Shown here piece by piece: positions 9,603-18,772 of a stretch of 47,731 bases of DNA. The first letter of the stretch is position 1. Each line of letters starts with the position of its first letter. Under the pieces are notes generated by a model that worked only from the letters and a program-made list of their open reading frames with translations, had not been told where the DNA came from and searched no databases. The translations under genes were made by a program, and so were the position numbers. The DNA is from an uncultured Eubacteriales bacterium. Its GTDB lineage: Bacteria > Bacillota > Clostridia > Oscillospirales > Acutalibacteraceae. The DNA lies in assembly GCA_900315255.1 (NCBI GenBank), contig OMYH01000015.1, positions 1 to 47,731 on the forward strand, in the 5' to 3' direction.

Positions 9603-12600
9603 ATGAAACCTACAAAAGTATTATCTATATTGCTTAGCATACTTATATGCGTTTCTTCTCTCACGCTGCCTGCGTATGCTGCACAGACCGATCTGAACGA
9701 AGTCGGCGCTTCGTCCGTGCAAAGCAGTAAAGAAACATACAATGATTTCGGGTATTTTGTTTCCAACGATTCAGTTGAGATAACATCATACATTGGCAGC
9801 GACAGCTATATTTCAATACCCGAAACAATAAACGAAATGCCTGTTGTGAGTATCAGCAGATTTGCCTTTAAAAACTGTCAAACCGCAGAATACCTCAGCA
9901 TTCCTTCGACTGTGACCGAGATCGGCTGGGGCGCGCTAAGCTGCTGCGATAACCTGCGAGACATCTATGTCGATTCGGATAATCCTGAATTCACCTCGGT
10001 GAACGGAGTTTTATATAACAAAAATGTCACCAAGCTCATAGCCTGCCCCGCAGGTCGGACATCTGTTTCCATACCGTACAGTGTCCTGTCTATCGGCGGA
10101 GATTCGTTCTACGGGTGTTCCAAAATAATCAATCTGGTTCTGCCCGATAATGTAACGACCATAGAGAAGTATGCATTATATGAATGTACGGGACTTCAGT
10201 CCGTCACATTTTCAAAGAACCTTAAAAGTATCGGCGAGTATGCATTCTATGAATGCTCTTCCCTTAAAACTGTATACTACGGCGGCACTCCCGAGGAATG
10301 GTTGCAAATTGATATTTCCCCCTCTTCAAACGACTATCTACTCAATGCAGCCAAGGAGTATACATCTGATGTTAATATCTATTTTGACAACTCCGCATAT
10401 AATTGGGATCAGGTCTATGCATATGTTTATGATGATAACGATTCCGAATCGGAGGTCAGACAAAATGCTTCCTGGCCGGGAATTCTGATGACACAAACGA
10501 ACTCCGAAGGATACCTTATGCTCAATGTTAACGATTTCAGGTATGGCAAAGTAATTTTCACGGAACAGGGAGATTCGATCTATAACAGATACCCGACCGA
10601 CATAAATCCGGGTATGGAGATCGGAGGCAGATCAAAGCTGTTCGGCACAGATTACGCCTGGACAGACTACAAAGAACCCGAACAGGCATCATCGGGCAAG
10701 ATCAGGTTCGACATCGGCGACTGGAACCCGACCGACAGGATCAGCTTCTACATCTGGGCACGAAAGGGCGACCAGCTTCTGTACGGTTCTAACACGGGTT
10801 GGACAGATACCAATAACTGGGGCTCGAAAAAGACCTTGGGTACTGCGGTTGAAGACGAAGAAGGAATAGTAGAATCGTATCAGATCGATTATCTTGACGG
10901 CTGGGATCATTTCGTTATATTTTATGACTATGATTCGGGCGCACAGACTTATGACTGCATATTCACAAAGGACGCTTTCGGAAAAACCGCTCACCTCACG
11001 GGCAATGAGCTTGAAAACCCGCTCGACAGCAGCTTAGTCTGCATTGAAGCCGATTTTGAATTCGCCGCCGGCAGCGGTCCGTATATGCAGATCACGTCTA
11101 CAGGCAACATCATAGGCAGAATCCCCGCCCTGCACGACGACGGCGTAAAAATAGTAGCAGAATATATATATAATAATATTAATAAAATCGACAAATCAGG
11201 CGTAGAATGCTGTACCCCCGAAAAGGTATCAAACGCTGTTTCAAGTTACTACACTGTACCTGATGATGTATGGGAAAAATACACAGAGATAGACAGGGCA
11301 GGCGAAAAGGCAAACGAAGCTCATATTCTGCTCTTCGGAACACCTCTTTCAACAGATACCGACAGCACAACAGACACCGAAACCGATACAGATACTCAAA
11401 CAGACCCAAATTATGAGTACACAGTCAACTATGACGGATCAATAACCATCACAAAATACAAAGGCAGCAGTTCTGTGTTAAATATCCCCTCTGAAATAAA
11501 CGGTCGAAGCGTTACCGCAATCGGAGAAGAAGCATTCACAGAAAACTACACCATTACATCTGTAACAGTTCCCGACAGCGTAACTGAGATCAATCGTTTT
11601 GCTTTCTATAAATGCTATAACCTTACAAGCATATCACTGCCTCAAAGCACTACTGAGATCGGAACGGGTATCCTCTCCGACTGTCCGAGCATAACGAAGA
11701 TCACTGTTTCCGAAGATAATTCAGCTCTTGAAGTGATAGACGGCATACTGTATAACAGAACCACAAGCGAAGTTATCAAATGCCCGGTCAACAAAGAAAC
11801 CGTCAATATTCCCGACTATTATACAACTATCGGTCAGGACGCTTTTGCATACTGTAAAAACCTCACTCTTATCCGCATTCCCTCAAGTATTACAACTATC
11901 GACAAATGGGCATTCGATAACTGCACGGGATTAACTAAGGTATATCTGCCAAGCTCCGTTACAACGATCGGCGACAGCGCATTCGACTACTGTTCAGCCT
12001 TGACGGACGTATGTTACGAAGGCGATGAAGATTCATTATTCGACAGCATATATATAGGGAATTACAACGATAATCTGGTAAATGCGAATATACATTACAA
12101 TACTGTATCGGGCAAAATAAGGTTTGATCTCGGAAACTGGAACCACAGCGACAGAGTGTGCTTTTATATATGGGCGAGAACACCCGATCAGAAGGTATTT
12201 TACGCTGTTCCCGATGGACTGGCGACATCGGACACATGGGGCAGCAAGAAACTTATCGGCACTCCCGCCCAAGGCGAGGACGGGATCGTTGAATCATATT
12301 ATATTGAATACACCGAGGATTACGACTACTTTGTTATTTTCCATGATTACGAAACCAACGAACAAACATACGACTGCGTATTTACAAAGGACGCATTCGG
12401 TCAGACTGCCTTCATGACAGGACTTGAAATAGAGAACCCTGTAAACTCCGAAAAAACAAGTCTTGAAGCCGATTTCAATAACGTGCCCGGCTGCGGTCCG
12501 TATATGCAGATCGCTTCAACGGGCAACATTATCGGCTATGCCGAGGCTAAGCATGACGACGCACCTGCGCTTGTTGCGAATTACATATTCAAGCAGATGG

Positions 12601-15600
12601 GCGTTATAACGCTTGCAGGCAAAGAGGCATGCACACAAGAAAAGGTAGCCTACGCTATTTCTGCATATGACACAACCGAGGACGAAGTATGGGCGAAGTT
12701 CCAACAAATCGAAGGACACGAGCCGAAAGACAGCGAGGCATACTGGCTGATCTACCGTCAAAACATAATCGACCCGTCCGACACGGATTCAGATTTTTCA
12801 TATACTGTTCAGGACGATGACACCATAAAGATCACAGGCTACAATGGCAGCGACAACGATGTAGCTGTTCCCGGTTCTATTGAAGACAAGCCTGTTACGG
12901 CTATCGGAGATTCCGCATTCTACGGCAATAAAAACATGACAAGTGTGCAGATACCGTCTTCAGTTAAAACTATCGGCGCAAGCGCATTCTACGACTGCAC
13001 GAACCTGAATAATGTCAGTATCCCAGACGGTGTATCGAGCATCGACCGCAACGCCTTTTACAACTGTTCATCGCTTGGCAGCGTCAACATTCCTTCAAGT
13101 GTAAAAACCATAGGTTTCCAGTCATTCTTTGATTGCACAAGCTTAACAGATCTGACCATACAGGACGGAGTAGAGTCAATAGGCGGAAACGCTTTCTATA
13201 ACTGTTCAAGATTACAGATTCTGTATATTCCCTACAGTGTCACAGAGATCGGCGAAAACGCTTTCTGCAGATGCTCCAATCTTAATTATATCTCCGTTTC
13301 ATCAGACAACACAACGTTTACGACATATGACGGCGCATTGTACAATAAGGATACAAAGACCCTGATTAAATGCCCCGTATATCAGACGTCTGTCTACATT
13401 GACAATGACACAAAGGTTATCGGACAGATGGCATTCCAGGACTGCACGGGTCTTACAAACATCGTTTTCCCTGACGGTCTGACGACTATAGGAAAATGGG
13501 CATTCCAGAACTGCATCAACATTTCGGAGGTTACTATCCCGACAAGTGTAACGACCATCAGCGACAACGCATTCTATGACTGCGACAATCTCAAAGATGT
13601 TTATTACCGGGGCAATGAAAGTCAATGGAACAACATCACTATCGGCTCGGATAACGCGCCTCTGAAAAAAGCCGCACTGCATTTCCCCGATGACGGTAAG
13701 GTAACATATTATTTCCTTGCGCCGAATAACTATTTTGCGGCAAATAATGATGTGGGATATTACTATTGTCAGCCACAGGAGATCGCTCCGTGGCCCGGTG
13801 CTGCAATGACTCCCGCTCCGGAGATCGGAGAAAATGTGTTCAAGTGCAGTGTTGGCGATATGGACACAACATCTACAATAATTTTCAATGCATTTGTAGA
13901 CGCCGGCAACCCTGCCGACCCCGATCTTGCTGCTGTAAGTCATCAATCGGTTAACATCAACTTAGAGGGTTACGATGTGGGTGACAGTAAGTTCTATGAT
14001 AAGCTTGACAACTTCTACGGAATGATCTATGTTTACAGTCCTGACAACTTTGACATAAATGAATACTACGGCTCAGAAATAAGAAGCGGCGAATGGTTCT
14101 CCGTTCATCCGGGCGATGACAACTACTACAGATACTACCTTGATTCAAGCGGTCAGTACTATACAACCGAAAAGAATACCGATACCGATACAACTACCGA
14201 TACCGATACGGAAGATTCTGACACTCCTCCCGATACTAATCCCGATCTTTTCGAATGGGGTAAAGATGATACCGGATATTATATATCTGCATACACAGGT
14301 ACAGACACAGTAATCACTATCCCTAACGAAATTGAAGGACACACGATAACTTCGATCAAACGACTTTATAAGGATACTAATGAACAGGCTAAACAACTCA
14401 CGAAGATATATGTTTCCGAAGTTATAACAACTATAGGTAAAATGGCATTCAGAGATTATACGGCATTGGAGGAAATAATTCTTCCAAACAGTGTAACCAC
14501 GATCGGAAACGACGCTTTCTACAACTGTCAGAACTTAAGAAAGATCACAATTCCCAACGGTTTAAAAAGCATTGGATCAAATGCTTTTTACAACTGTCAG
14601 TCATTGAACAAAATCACACTGCCCGACGGTTTAACAAACATCGGATCATCGGCATTCTATAATTGCAACAACCTGACAGAGATCACTGTTCCCGGCGGTG
14701 TCAATCGCATATCAATGGCGGCATTCAAAAACTGTTCGGCATTAATAAGCGTTACTATATCAGACGGAGTTGAAACAATTGATGATTCTGCCTTCTCAGA
14801 TTGCACAAGCTTAACAATGGTGACGATCCCCGAAAGTATAAAGTCAATAAATCACCATGCATTCTACAAATGCACCAACCTGAAAGACGTATATTACGGT
14901 GGCTCGGAAGAAGATTGGAACACACTGCTGCTTAGCGTCGGCAGTGACAACCCTGCGCTTACCGCAGGCGCAACGATACACTTTGGCAGGGAGGGCGCGC
15001 CAAAGGACTTCTATGTTACAGAAAAGGAAGACGGTACACTCGAGATCATCAAATATAACGGAAATGATTCTGTTATGAATATCCCATCCGAGATTGACGG
15101 CAAAACAGTCACCTCGATCGGCTCAAACATTCTGATGCACGGCGACACGACAAAGGATATTGTAGAGATCGTTATTCCCGAAACTGTTACAGCTATCGCT
15201 GACAATGCATTTTCGCTTTGTCAGACGCTCGAGAAGGTGACGATACCCGATTCGGTAACAGAGATCGGAAAGGACGTCTTTACCGATTACGGCAATGTCA
15301 GGATCTATTGCAGTACGGATTCTGCAGCGCACAAATATGCGCAGGATAACAATATCGGCTTTATACTCACAGACGGAGGCTACGAACCCGTTAAACTGGG
15401 CGATGTAGACGGCGATGGAAAAATCTCCGCCAAAGACAGTATGACCATTCAGCGTTATGCGATCAACCTGAAGAAGCTTGAACCAAATCAGATCCGCGCC
15501 GCAGACGCAGACGGCGACGGCAGAGTTACCAACAAAGACGCTATCATCCTGCTGCGATATACCATTAATATCCCGGTTAAGTTCGCTATAGGAGAAATGG

Positions 15601-15605
15601 TTTGA
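9603..15605 (+). CDS. Giant secreted LRR (BspA-type) protein with starch-binding-like modules and dockerin
   Basis: 2000 residues. Signal peptide ~1-26 (ends LPAYA-A). Five LRR_5/BspA blocks (~45-240, 603-832, 1063-1360, 1546-1795, 1801-1923), with units such as SVKTIGASAFYDCTNLNNV. Between them lie a CBM26-like segment with a WPG core (~254-356), a ~210-residue module present twice (~365-575 and 836-1056, beginning GKIRFDIGDWNP / GKIRFDLGNWNH), and another WPG segment (~1365-1520). Two Thr/Asp linkers separate the parts. The C-terminus (1932-2000) is a type I dockerin with calcium loops DVDGDGKISAKD and DADGDGRVTNKD, so the protein should bind a cohesin scaffold outside the cell. The start at 9603 is set by GAGGAGG and the signal peptide. 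It is probably an adhesive or starch-binding component; no catalytic domain was recognised. Confidence 0.9.
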   Translation: MKPTKVLSILLSILICVSSLTLPAYAAQTDLNEVGASSVQSSKETYNDFGYFVSNDSVEITSYIGSDSYISIPETINEMPVVSISRFAFKNCQTAEYLSIPSTVTEIGWGALSCCDNLRDIYVDSDNPEFTSVNGVLYNKNVTKLIACPAGRTSVSIPYSVLSIGGDSFYGCSKIINLVLPDNVTTIEKYALYECTGLQSVTFSKNLKSIGEYAFYECSSLKTVYYGGTPEEWLQIDISPSSNDYLLNAAKEYTSDVNIYFDNSAYNWDQVYAYVYDDNDSESEVRQNASWPGILMTQTNSEGYLMLNVNDFRYGKVIFTEQGDSIYNRYPTDINPGMEIGGRSKLFGTDYAWTDYKEPEQASSGKIRFDIGDWNPTDRISFYIWARKGDQLLYGSNTGWTDTNNWGSKKTLGTAVEDEEGIVESYQIDYLDGWDHFVIFYDYDSGAQTYDCIFTKDAFGKTAHLTGNELENPLDSSLVCIEADFEFAAGSGPYMQITSTGNIIGRIPALHDDGVKIVAEYIYNNINKIDKSGVECCTPEKVSNAVSSYYTVPDDVWEKYTEIDRAGEKANEAHILLFGTPLSTDTDSTTDTETDTDTQTDPNYEYTVNYDGSITITKYKGSSSVLNIPSEINGRSVTAIGEEAFTENYTITSVTVPDSVTEINRFAFYKCYNLTSISLPQSTTEIGTGILSDCPSITKITVSEDNSALEVIDGILYNRTTSEVIKCPVNKETVNIPDYYTTIGQDAFAYCKNLTLIRIPSSITTIDKWAFDNCTGLTKVYLPSSVTTIGDSAFDYCSALTDVCYEGDEDSLFDSIYIGNYNDNLVNANIHYNTVSGKIRFDLGNWNHSDRVCFYIWARTPDQKVFYAVPDGLATSDTWGSKKLIGTPAQGEDGIVESYYIEYTEDYDYFVIFHDYETNEQTYDCVFTKDAFGQTAFMTGLEIENPVNSEKTSLEADFNNVPGCGPYMQIASTGNIIGYAEAKHDDAPALVANYIFKQMGVITLAGKEACTQEKVAYAISAYDTTEDEVWAKFQQIEGHEPKDSEAYWLIYRQNIIDPSDTDSDFSYTVQDDDTIKITGYNGSDNDVAVPGSIEDKPVTAIGDSAFYGNKNMTSVQIPSSVKTIGASAFYDCTNLNNVSIPDGVSSIDRNAFYNCSSLGSVNIPSSVKTIGFQSFFDCTSLTDLTIQDGVESIGGNAFYNCSRLQILYIPYSVTEIGENAFCRCSNLNYISVSSDNTTFTTYDGALYNKDTKTLIKCPVYQTSVYIDNDTKVIGQMAFQDCTGLTNIVFPDGLTTIGKWAFQNCINISEVTIPTSVTTISDNAFYDCDNLKDVYYRGNESQWNNITIGSDNAPLKKAALHFPDDGKVTYYFLAPNNYFAANNDVGYYYCQPQEIAPWPGAAMTPAPEIGENVFKCSVGDMDTTSTIIFNAFVDAGNPADPDLAAVSHQSVNINLEGYDVGDSKFYDKLDNFYGMIYVYSPDNFDINEYYGSEIRSGEWFSVHPGDDNYYRYYLDSSGQYYTTEKNTDTDTTTDTDTEDSDTPPDTNPDLFEWGKDDTGYYISAYTGTDTVITIPNEIEGHTITSIKRLYKDTNEQAKQLTKIYVSEVITTIGKMAFRDYTALEEIILPNSVTTIGNDAFYNCQNLRKITIPNGLKSIGSNAFYNCQSLNKITLPDGLTNIGSSAFYNCNNLTEITVPGGVNRISMAAFKNCSALISVTISDGVETIDDSAFSDCTSLTMVTIPESIKSINHHAFYKCTNLKDVYYGGSEEDWNTLLLSVGSDNPALTAGATIHFGREGAPKDFYVTEKEDGTLEIIKYNGNDSVMNIPSEIDGKTVTSIGSNILMHGDTTKDIVEIVIPETVTAIADNAFSLCQTLEKVTIPDSVTEIGKDVFTDYGNVRIYCSTDSAAHKYAQDNNIGFILTDGGYEPVKLGDVDGDGKISAKDSMTIQRYAINLKKLEPNQIRAADADGDGRVTNKDAIILLRYTINIPVKFAIGEMV

Positions 15606-15623
15606 TATAACAAACGTCGATAT

Positions 15624-15664
15624 CCCCTGCTCGGTGATATGAGCAGGGGTACCTTATATTTTTA
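15624..15664 (+). terminator. Terminator of the LRR-dockerin gene
   Basis: A perfect 9-bp stem, CCCCTGCTC (15624-15632) / GAGCAGGGG (15641-15649). The T run comes about 10 nt later, so it may be imperfect. Confidence 0.65.
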
Positions 15665-15795
15665 GCTTTTCTGTAAAAAATAAAAAAATATTTTATTTTT
15701 TTTGCAATACCACTTTATATTTTCTCCAAAATATAGTATAATGGATACGAACGGGATTATTCCCCAGTAAATAAAATTTTAGGAGTGTGAATACA

Positions 15796-16662
15796 ATGGC
15801 TTTAGTAAACGCTAAAGAAATGCTTACAAAGGCTAAGCAGGGTCACTATGCAGTAGGTCAGTTCAATATCAACAATCTTGAGTGGACAAAGGCTATTCTG
15901 CTTACAGCACAGGAGCTTCAGTCTCCTGTTATCCTCGGTGTATCAGAGGGCGCAGGCAAATACATGACAGGTTTCAAGACAGTTGCTGCTATGGTTAAAG
16001 CAATGGACGAGTCTCTCGGAATCACTGTTCCGGTTGCTCTTCACCTGGATCACGGTACATACGAAGGCTGCTACAAGTGCATTGAGGCAGGTTTCACATC
16101 GATCATGTTCGACGGCTCTCACTATCCGTTTGAGGAGAACCTTGCAAAGTCAAGCGAGCTTGTTAATGTTGCTCATAACCTCGGTCTTTCTATCGAGTGT
16201 GAGGTTGGCTCGATTGGCGGCGAGGAAGACGGCGTTGTCGGAATGGGCGAGTGCGCAGATCCCGAAGAGTGCAAGGTCATCGCTGATCTCGGCGTAGATA
16301 TGCTTGCAGCAGGTATCGGCAACATTCACGGCAAGTACCCCGAGAACTGGGCAGGTCTTCAGTTTGACGTACTTGACGCTATCCAGGCTAAGACAGGCGA
16401 AATGCCGCTCGTTCTTCACGGCGGTACAGGCATTCCTGCAGATATGATCAAGAAGGCTATAACTCTCGGCGTTTCCAAAATCAACGTTAACACAGAGTGC
16501 CAGCTTTCATTCCAGGAGGCTACAAGAAAGTACATTGAAGACGGCAAGGATCTCCAGGGAAAGGGCTTTGATCCGAGAAAGCTCCTCAACCCCGGCTTTG
16601 AGGCTATCAAGGCTACAGTTAAGGAGAAAATGGAACTCTTCGGCTCTGTCGGCAAGGCATAA
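15796..16662 (+). CDS. fba: Class II fructose-1,6-bisphosphate aldolase
   Basis: A 288-residue zinc-dependent aldolase that splits fructose-1,6-bisphosphate into two triose phosphates in glycolysis. Visible signatures are LHLDHGTYEGC (residues ~82-92, catalytic Asp85 and zinc His86), EVGSIGGEEDG, GIGNIHGKYP and LHGGTGIP (zinc His and phosphate loop). The ATG at 15796 follows AGGAG (15781-15785) at a normal distance; the in-frame GTG at 15787 would be too close. A TATAAT at 15737-15742 with a poor -35 (TTTATA, 15714-15719) is the likely promoter. It is monocistronic with a strong terminator. Confidence 0.96.
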   Translation: MALVNAKEMLTKAKQGHYAVGQFNINNLEWTKAILLTAQELQSPVILGVSEGAGKYMTGFKTVAAMVKAMDESLGITVPVALHLDHGTYEGCYKCIEAGFTSIMFDGSHYPFEENLAKSSELVNVAHNLGLSIECEVGSIGGEEDGVVGMGECADPEECKVIADLGVDMLAAGIGNIHGKYPENWAGLQFDVLDAIQAKTGEMPLVLHGGTGIPADMIKKAITLGVSKINVNTECQLSFQEATRKYIEDGKDLQGKGFDPRKLLNPGFEAIKATVKEKMELFGSVGKA

Positions 16663-16684
16663 TTCTTTTTTTAACAGTACACTG

Positions 16685-16715
16685 AATCCTCCGAGTTTTC
16701 GGAGGATTTTCTTTT
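16685..16715 (+). terminator. Terminator of fba
   Basis: A perfect 10-bp stem, AATCCTCCGA (16685-16694) / TCGGAGGATT (16699-16708), with a GTTT loop and a T-rich tail. Confidence 0.9.
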
Positions 16716-16724
16716 GCCTGCCTA

Positions 16725-16752
16725 TTGACCTTTTCGGGATTTATGATATAAT
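16725..16752 (+). promoter_or_regulatory. Promoter of the EamA-like gene
   Basis: TTGACC (16725-16730), a 16-bp spacer and TATAAT (16747-16752), about 50 nt before the ATG at 16804. Confidence 0.65.
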
Positions 16753-16803
16753 ATGCTATGTGTTTTAACAATTTTTTCTAAGACTTTGTCGGAGGTTTAT
16801 ATT

Positions 16804-17229
16804 ATGTGGAAGATGATTATTCCGCTGCTGATCATCGTCGGATCTAACTCTTTTTATCATGTCATTACAAAATCTGTTCCCGAAAACGTCAATACATTTG
16901 GCGCTCTGACCGTGACATATTTAGTCGGGGCGGTTTTGTCGGCGATCTTGTTTTTGATAAGCGTAAAACCCGTGAACGCTCTGACCGAATTGCATAAAAT
17001 AAATTGGACATCGTTTGCCCTCGGATGTGTGATAGTCGGACTTGAGGCGGGCTTCGTTCTGATGTACCGCTCAGGCTGGAAAATAAGCTCTGCCTCGCTT
17101 ACCGCCAACATCTGCCTTGCGGTGGTTCTGTTGGCAGTGGGTGCACTTCTGTATAAAGAAGCTGTAACCCCCCGTCAAGTTGCGGGCGTTATCGTCTGTG
17201 CGGCAGGATTGTTCCTGATAAACGGATAA
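16804..17229 (+). CDS. Small EamA/DMT-like membrane protein
   Basis: A 141-residue, very hydrophobic protein with about four to five membrane segments. The closing pattern (LTANICLAVVLLAVGALLYKEAVTPRQ, then VAGVIVCAAGLFLING; shown in two pieces) matches the end of an EamA / drug-metabolite transporter repeat. It is half the size of a standard ten-helix EamA transporter, so it would have to work as a dimer, like small multidrug-resistance proteins. GGAGG at 16791-16795 fixes the ATG at 16804. The substrate is unknown. It is monocistronic, with a terminator shared with the convergent lipoprotein gene. Confidence 0.75.
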   Translation: MWKMIIPLLIIVGSNSFYHVITKSVPENVNTFGALTVTYLVGAVLSAILFLISVKPVNALTELHKINWTSFALGCVIVGLEAGFVLMYRSGWKISSASLTANICLAVVLLAVGALLYKEAVTPRQVAGVIVCAAGLFLING

Positions 17230-17260
17230 GATATCAACATATTTTTACGTTAATGTGAAA

Positions 17261-17299
17261 AACGGCTATTGTTCTTAAAACAATAACCGTTATTTTTTT
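17261..17299. terminator. Bidirectional terminator ending the EamA-like gene and the rimP-truB cluster
   Basis: Stem AACGGCTATTGTT (17261-17273) / AACAATAACCGTT (17279-17291) with one mismatch. A T run follows on the plus strand; on the minus strand the stem starts just after the lipoprotein stop. Confidence 0.85.
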
Positions 17300-17828
17300 A
17301 TTTGAATAACACTACCGCATTAGAAGCAAATATCTTTCTGTCTGTCGGCTCTTCATTTGTCGAGCTGTCCGTATAAAGCATAAGGAATCTTCCGTCATCA
17401 GTTGCAACCGCATAAGTATTCGCAGTAGCGCTCTCGGTGCTCTCCATCAGATGGAAAGAGTGATCACCCCTGGCGTTTGCGAGCGTCTGCTGCGCTATCT
17501 CGGAGGTCTGATCATCGTATTCATAAAGCTCGATAGTATACTTGCTTGTACCTGTCATGACAAATCTCTTGCCCTGCTTTGCACCTATCGCAGAAGCCGT
17601 GAGGTCTGTTCCATCGCCCTTGATGAATCCGTTGTCCGTCATGTACGATACAAAGCCGTCAAACGTCTTTTCATATTTATCGGCAGACACTGCCTGTGTG
17701 TCCGTGTCGGTGTTTACTGCAGTAATGTCGGCAGAGCCGCCGTTTGTTCCGTCAGATGAATTGCTGCATCCCACCGGAATAACTGCCAATAGTGCGGCAA
17801 TAACCATCAAAGATAATACCTTTTTCAT
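17298..17828 (-). CDS. Lipoprotein of unknown function
   Basis: 176 residues. A lipoprotein signal peptide ends in IPVGC (lipid-modified Cys21), followed by a Ser/Gly/Thr/Asp linker (NTDTDTQ) and a ~120-residue domain. No known fold was recognised; YTIELYEYDD and the closing KIFASNAVVLFK suggest a small beta-rich domain. Its ATG overlaps the truB TGA (ATGA, 17825-17828), so it is translationally coupled and the last gene of the nusA-infB-truB cluster. That pairing looks accidental rather than functional. Confidence 0.8.
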   Translation of the reverse strand: MKKVLSLMVIAALLAVIPVGCSNSSDGTNGGSADITAVNTDTDTQAVSADKYEKTFDGFVSYMTDNGFIKGDGTDLTASAIGAKQGKRFVMTGTSKYTIELYEYDDQTSEIAQQTLANARGDHSFHLMESTESATANTYAVATDDGRFLMLYTDSSTNEEPTDRKIFASNAVVLFK

Positions 17829-18760
17829 ATCTGATCTCCTTTATTATACACCTGGAAAAGCTTATATATTTTTATAAGTCTTTTTTCACCGTCAATTTTG
17901 CCCAAGCCGATGAAGCTGCCGTTTCTGTCGCATATTCTGAGTATTTCACCGTCATTGGCACTGTTCTTTACAGCCGTCCTGTCTATATCTATTGCGCCGC
18001 CGTTAGAGAATCTTGCCGCCTGCTTTTCGCTGACGTTTATTTTTCGGTATGTTTCAAACAGACTTTCGCACGAACGCAGAAGCTTTCTTGTATTCTCACT
18101 CTGCTCGCCCTCATGCGATAAATCTCTGATCTCGTCTAAACCGACGCTGTCTTCAAGCGTAAAGCCGCAGGCTTTTGTCCTGACAAGCGACGTCATAACT
18201 GCTCCGCAGCCAAGCTCTCTGCCTATATCATCAATAAGTGTGCGTATATATGTACCCTTTGAACAGGCAATTTTCAGCTGTCCCGAGCTTGTTTCTTCAT
18301 CATATGTCAGCAAGGTGAGTGTTGATACGGTAACTTTTCTCGGAGTTCTCTCAACCTCTATCCCCTGTCTTGCAAGATCATACAAACGCACTCCGTCCTT
18401 TTTTACGGCTGAGTACATCGGCGGAAGCTGAAATATCTCTCCCGTATATTTCGGAATTATATTCAAAATATCAGCTCTGCCGCATTGTACTTCTTTTTCC
18501 TCCCGAACCGTACCCCAGATATCAAGAGTATCTGTGCGTACTCCGAGCCTGAACTGTGCGACATACTCCTTATCACTGTCGGGCAGTATATCCTGCGCCT
18601 TTGCCGCATTGCCCAGAAGCAGAGGCAGCACACCTGTTGCCATAGGGTCAAGCGTGCCGGTATGCCCTATCTTTCGCTGTCCGCAAAGTCTGCGCATTAC
18701 CGCCACAACATCAAACGATGTAAAATCCTGAGGTTTATTTACCACGATAACTCCGTCCAT
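17825..18760 (-). CDS. truB: tRNA pseudouridine-55 synthase
   Basis: A 311-residue TruB, which makes pseudouridine 55 in the T-loop of tRNAs. The signature GHTGTLDPMATGVLP carries the catalytic Asp38. KPQDFTSFDVV and the later CSKGTYIRTLIDDIG segment are also typical. GGAGG precedes the ATG. It starts 12 bp after the nrnA stop and overlaps the following lipoprotein by 4 bp, so it is part of one operon. Confidence 0.96.
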   Translation of the reverse strand: MDGVIVVNKPQDFTSFDVVAVMRRLCGQRKIGHTGTLDPMATGVLPLLLGNAAKAQDILPDSDKEYVAQFRLGVRTDTLDIWGTVREEKEVQCGRADILNIIPKYTGEIFQLPPMYSAVKKDGVRLYDLARQGIEVERTPRKVTVSTLTLLTYDEETSSGQLKIACSKGTYIRTLIDDIGRELGCGAVMTSLVRTKACGFTLEDSVGLDEIRDLSHEGEQSENTRKLLRSCESLFETYRKINVSEKQAARFSNGGAIDIDRTAVKNSANDGEILRICDRNGSFIGLGKIDGEKRLIKIYKLFQVYNKGDQI

Positions 18761-18772
18761 ATAAAGCCTCCG

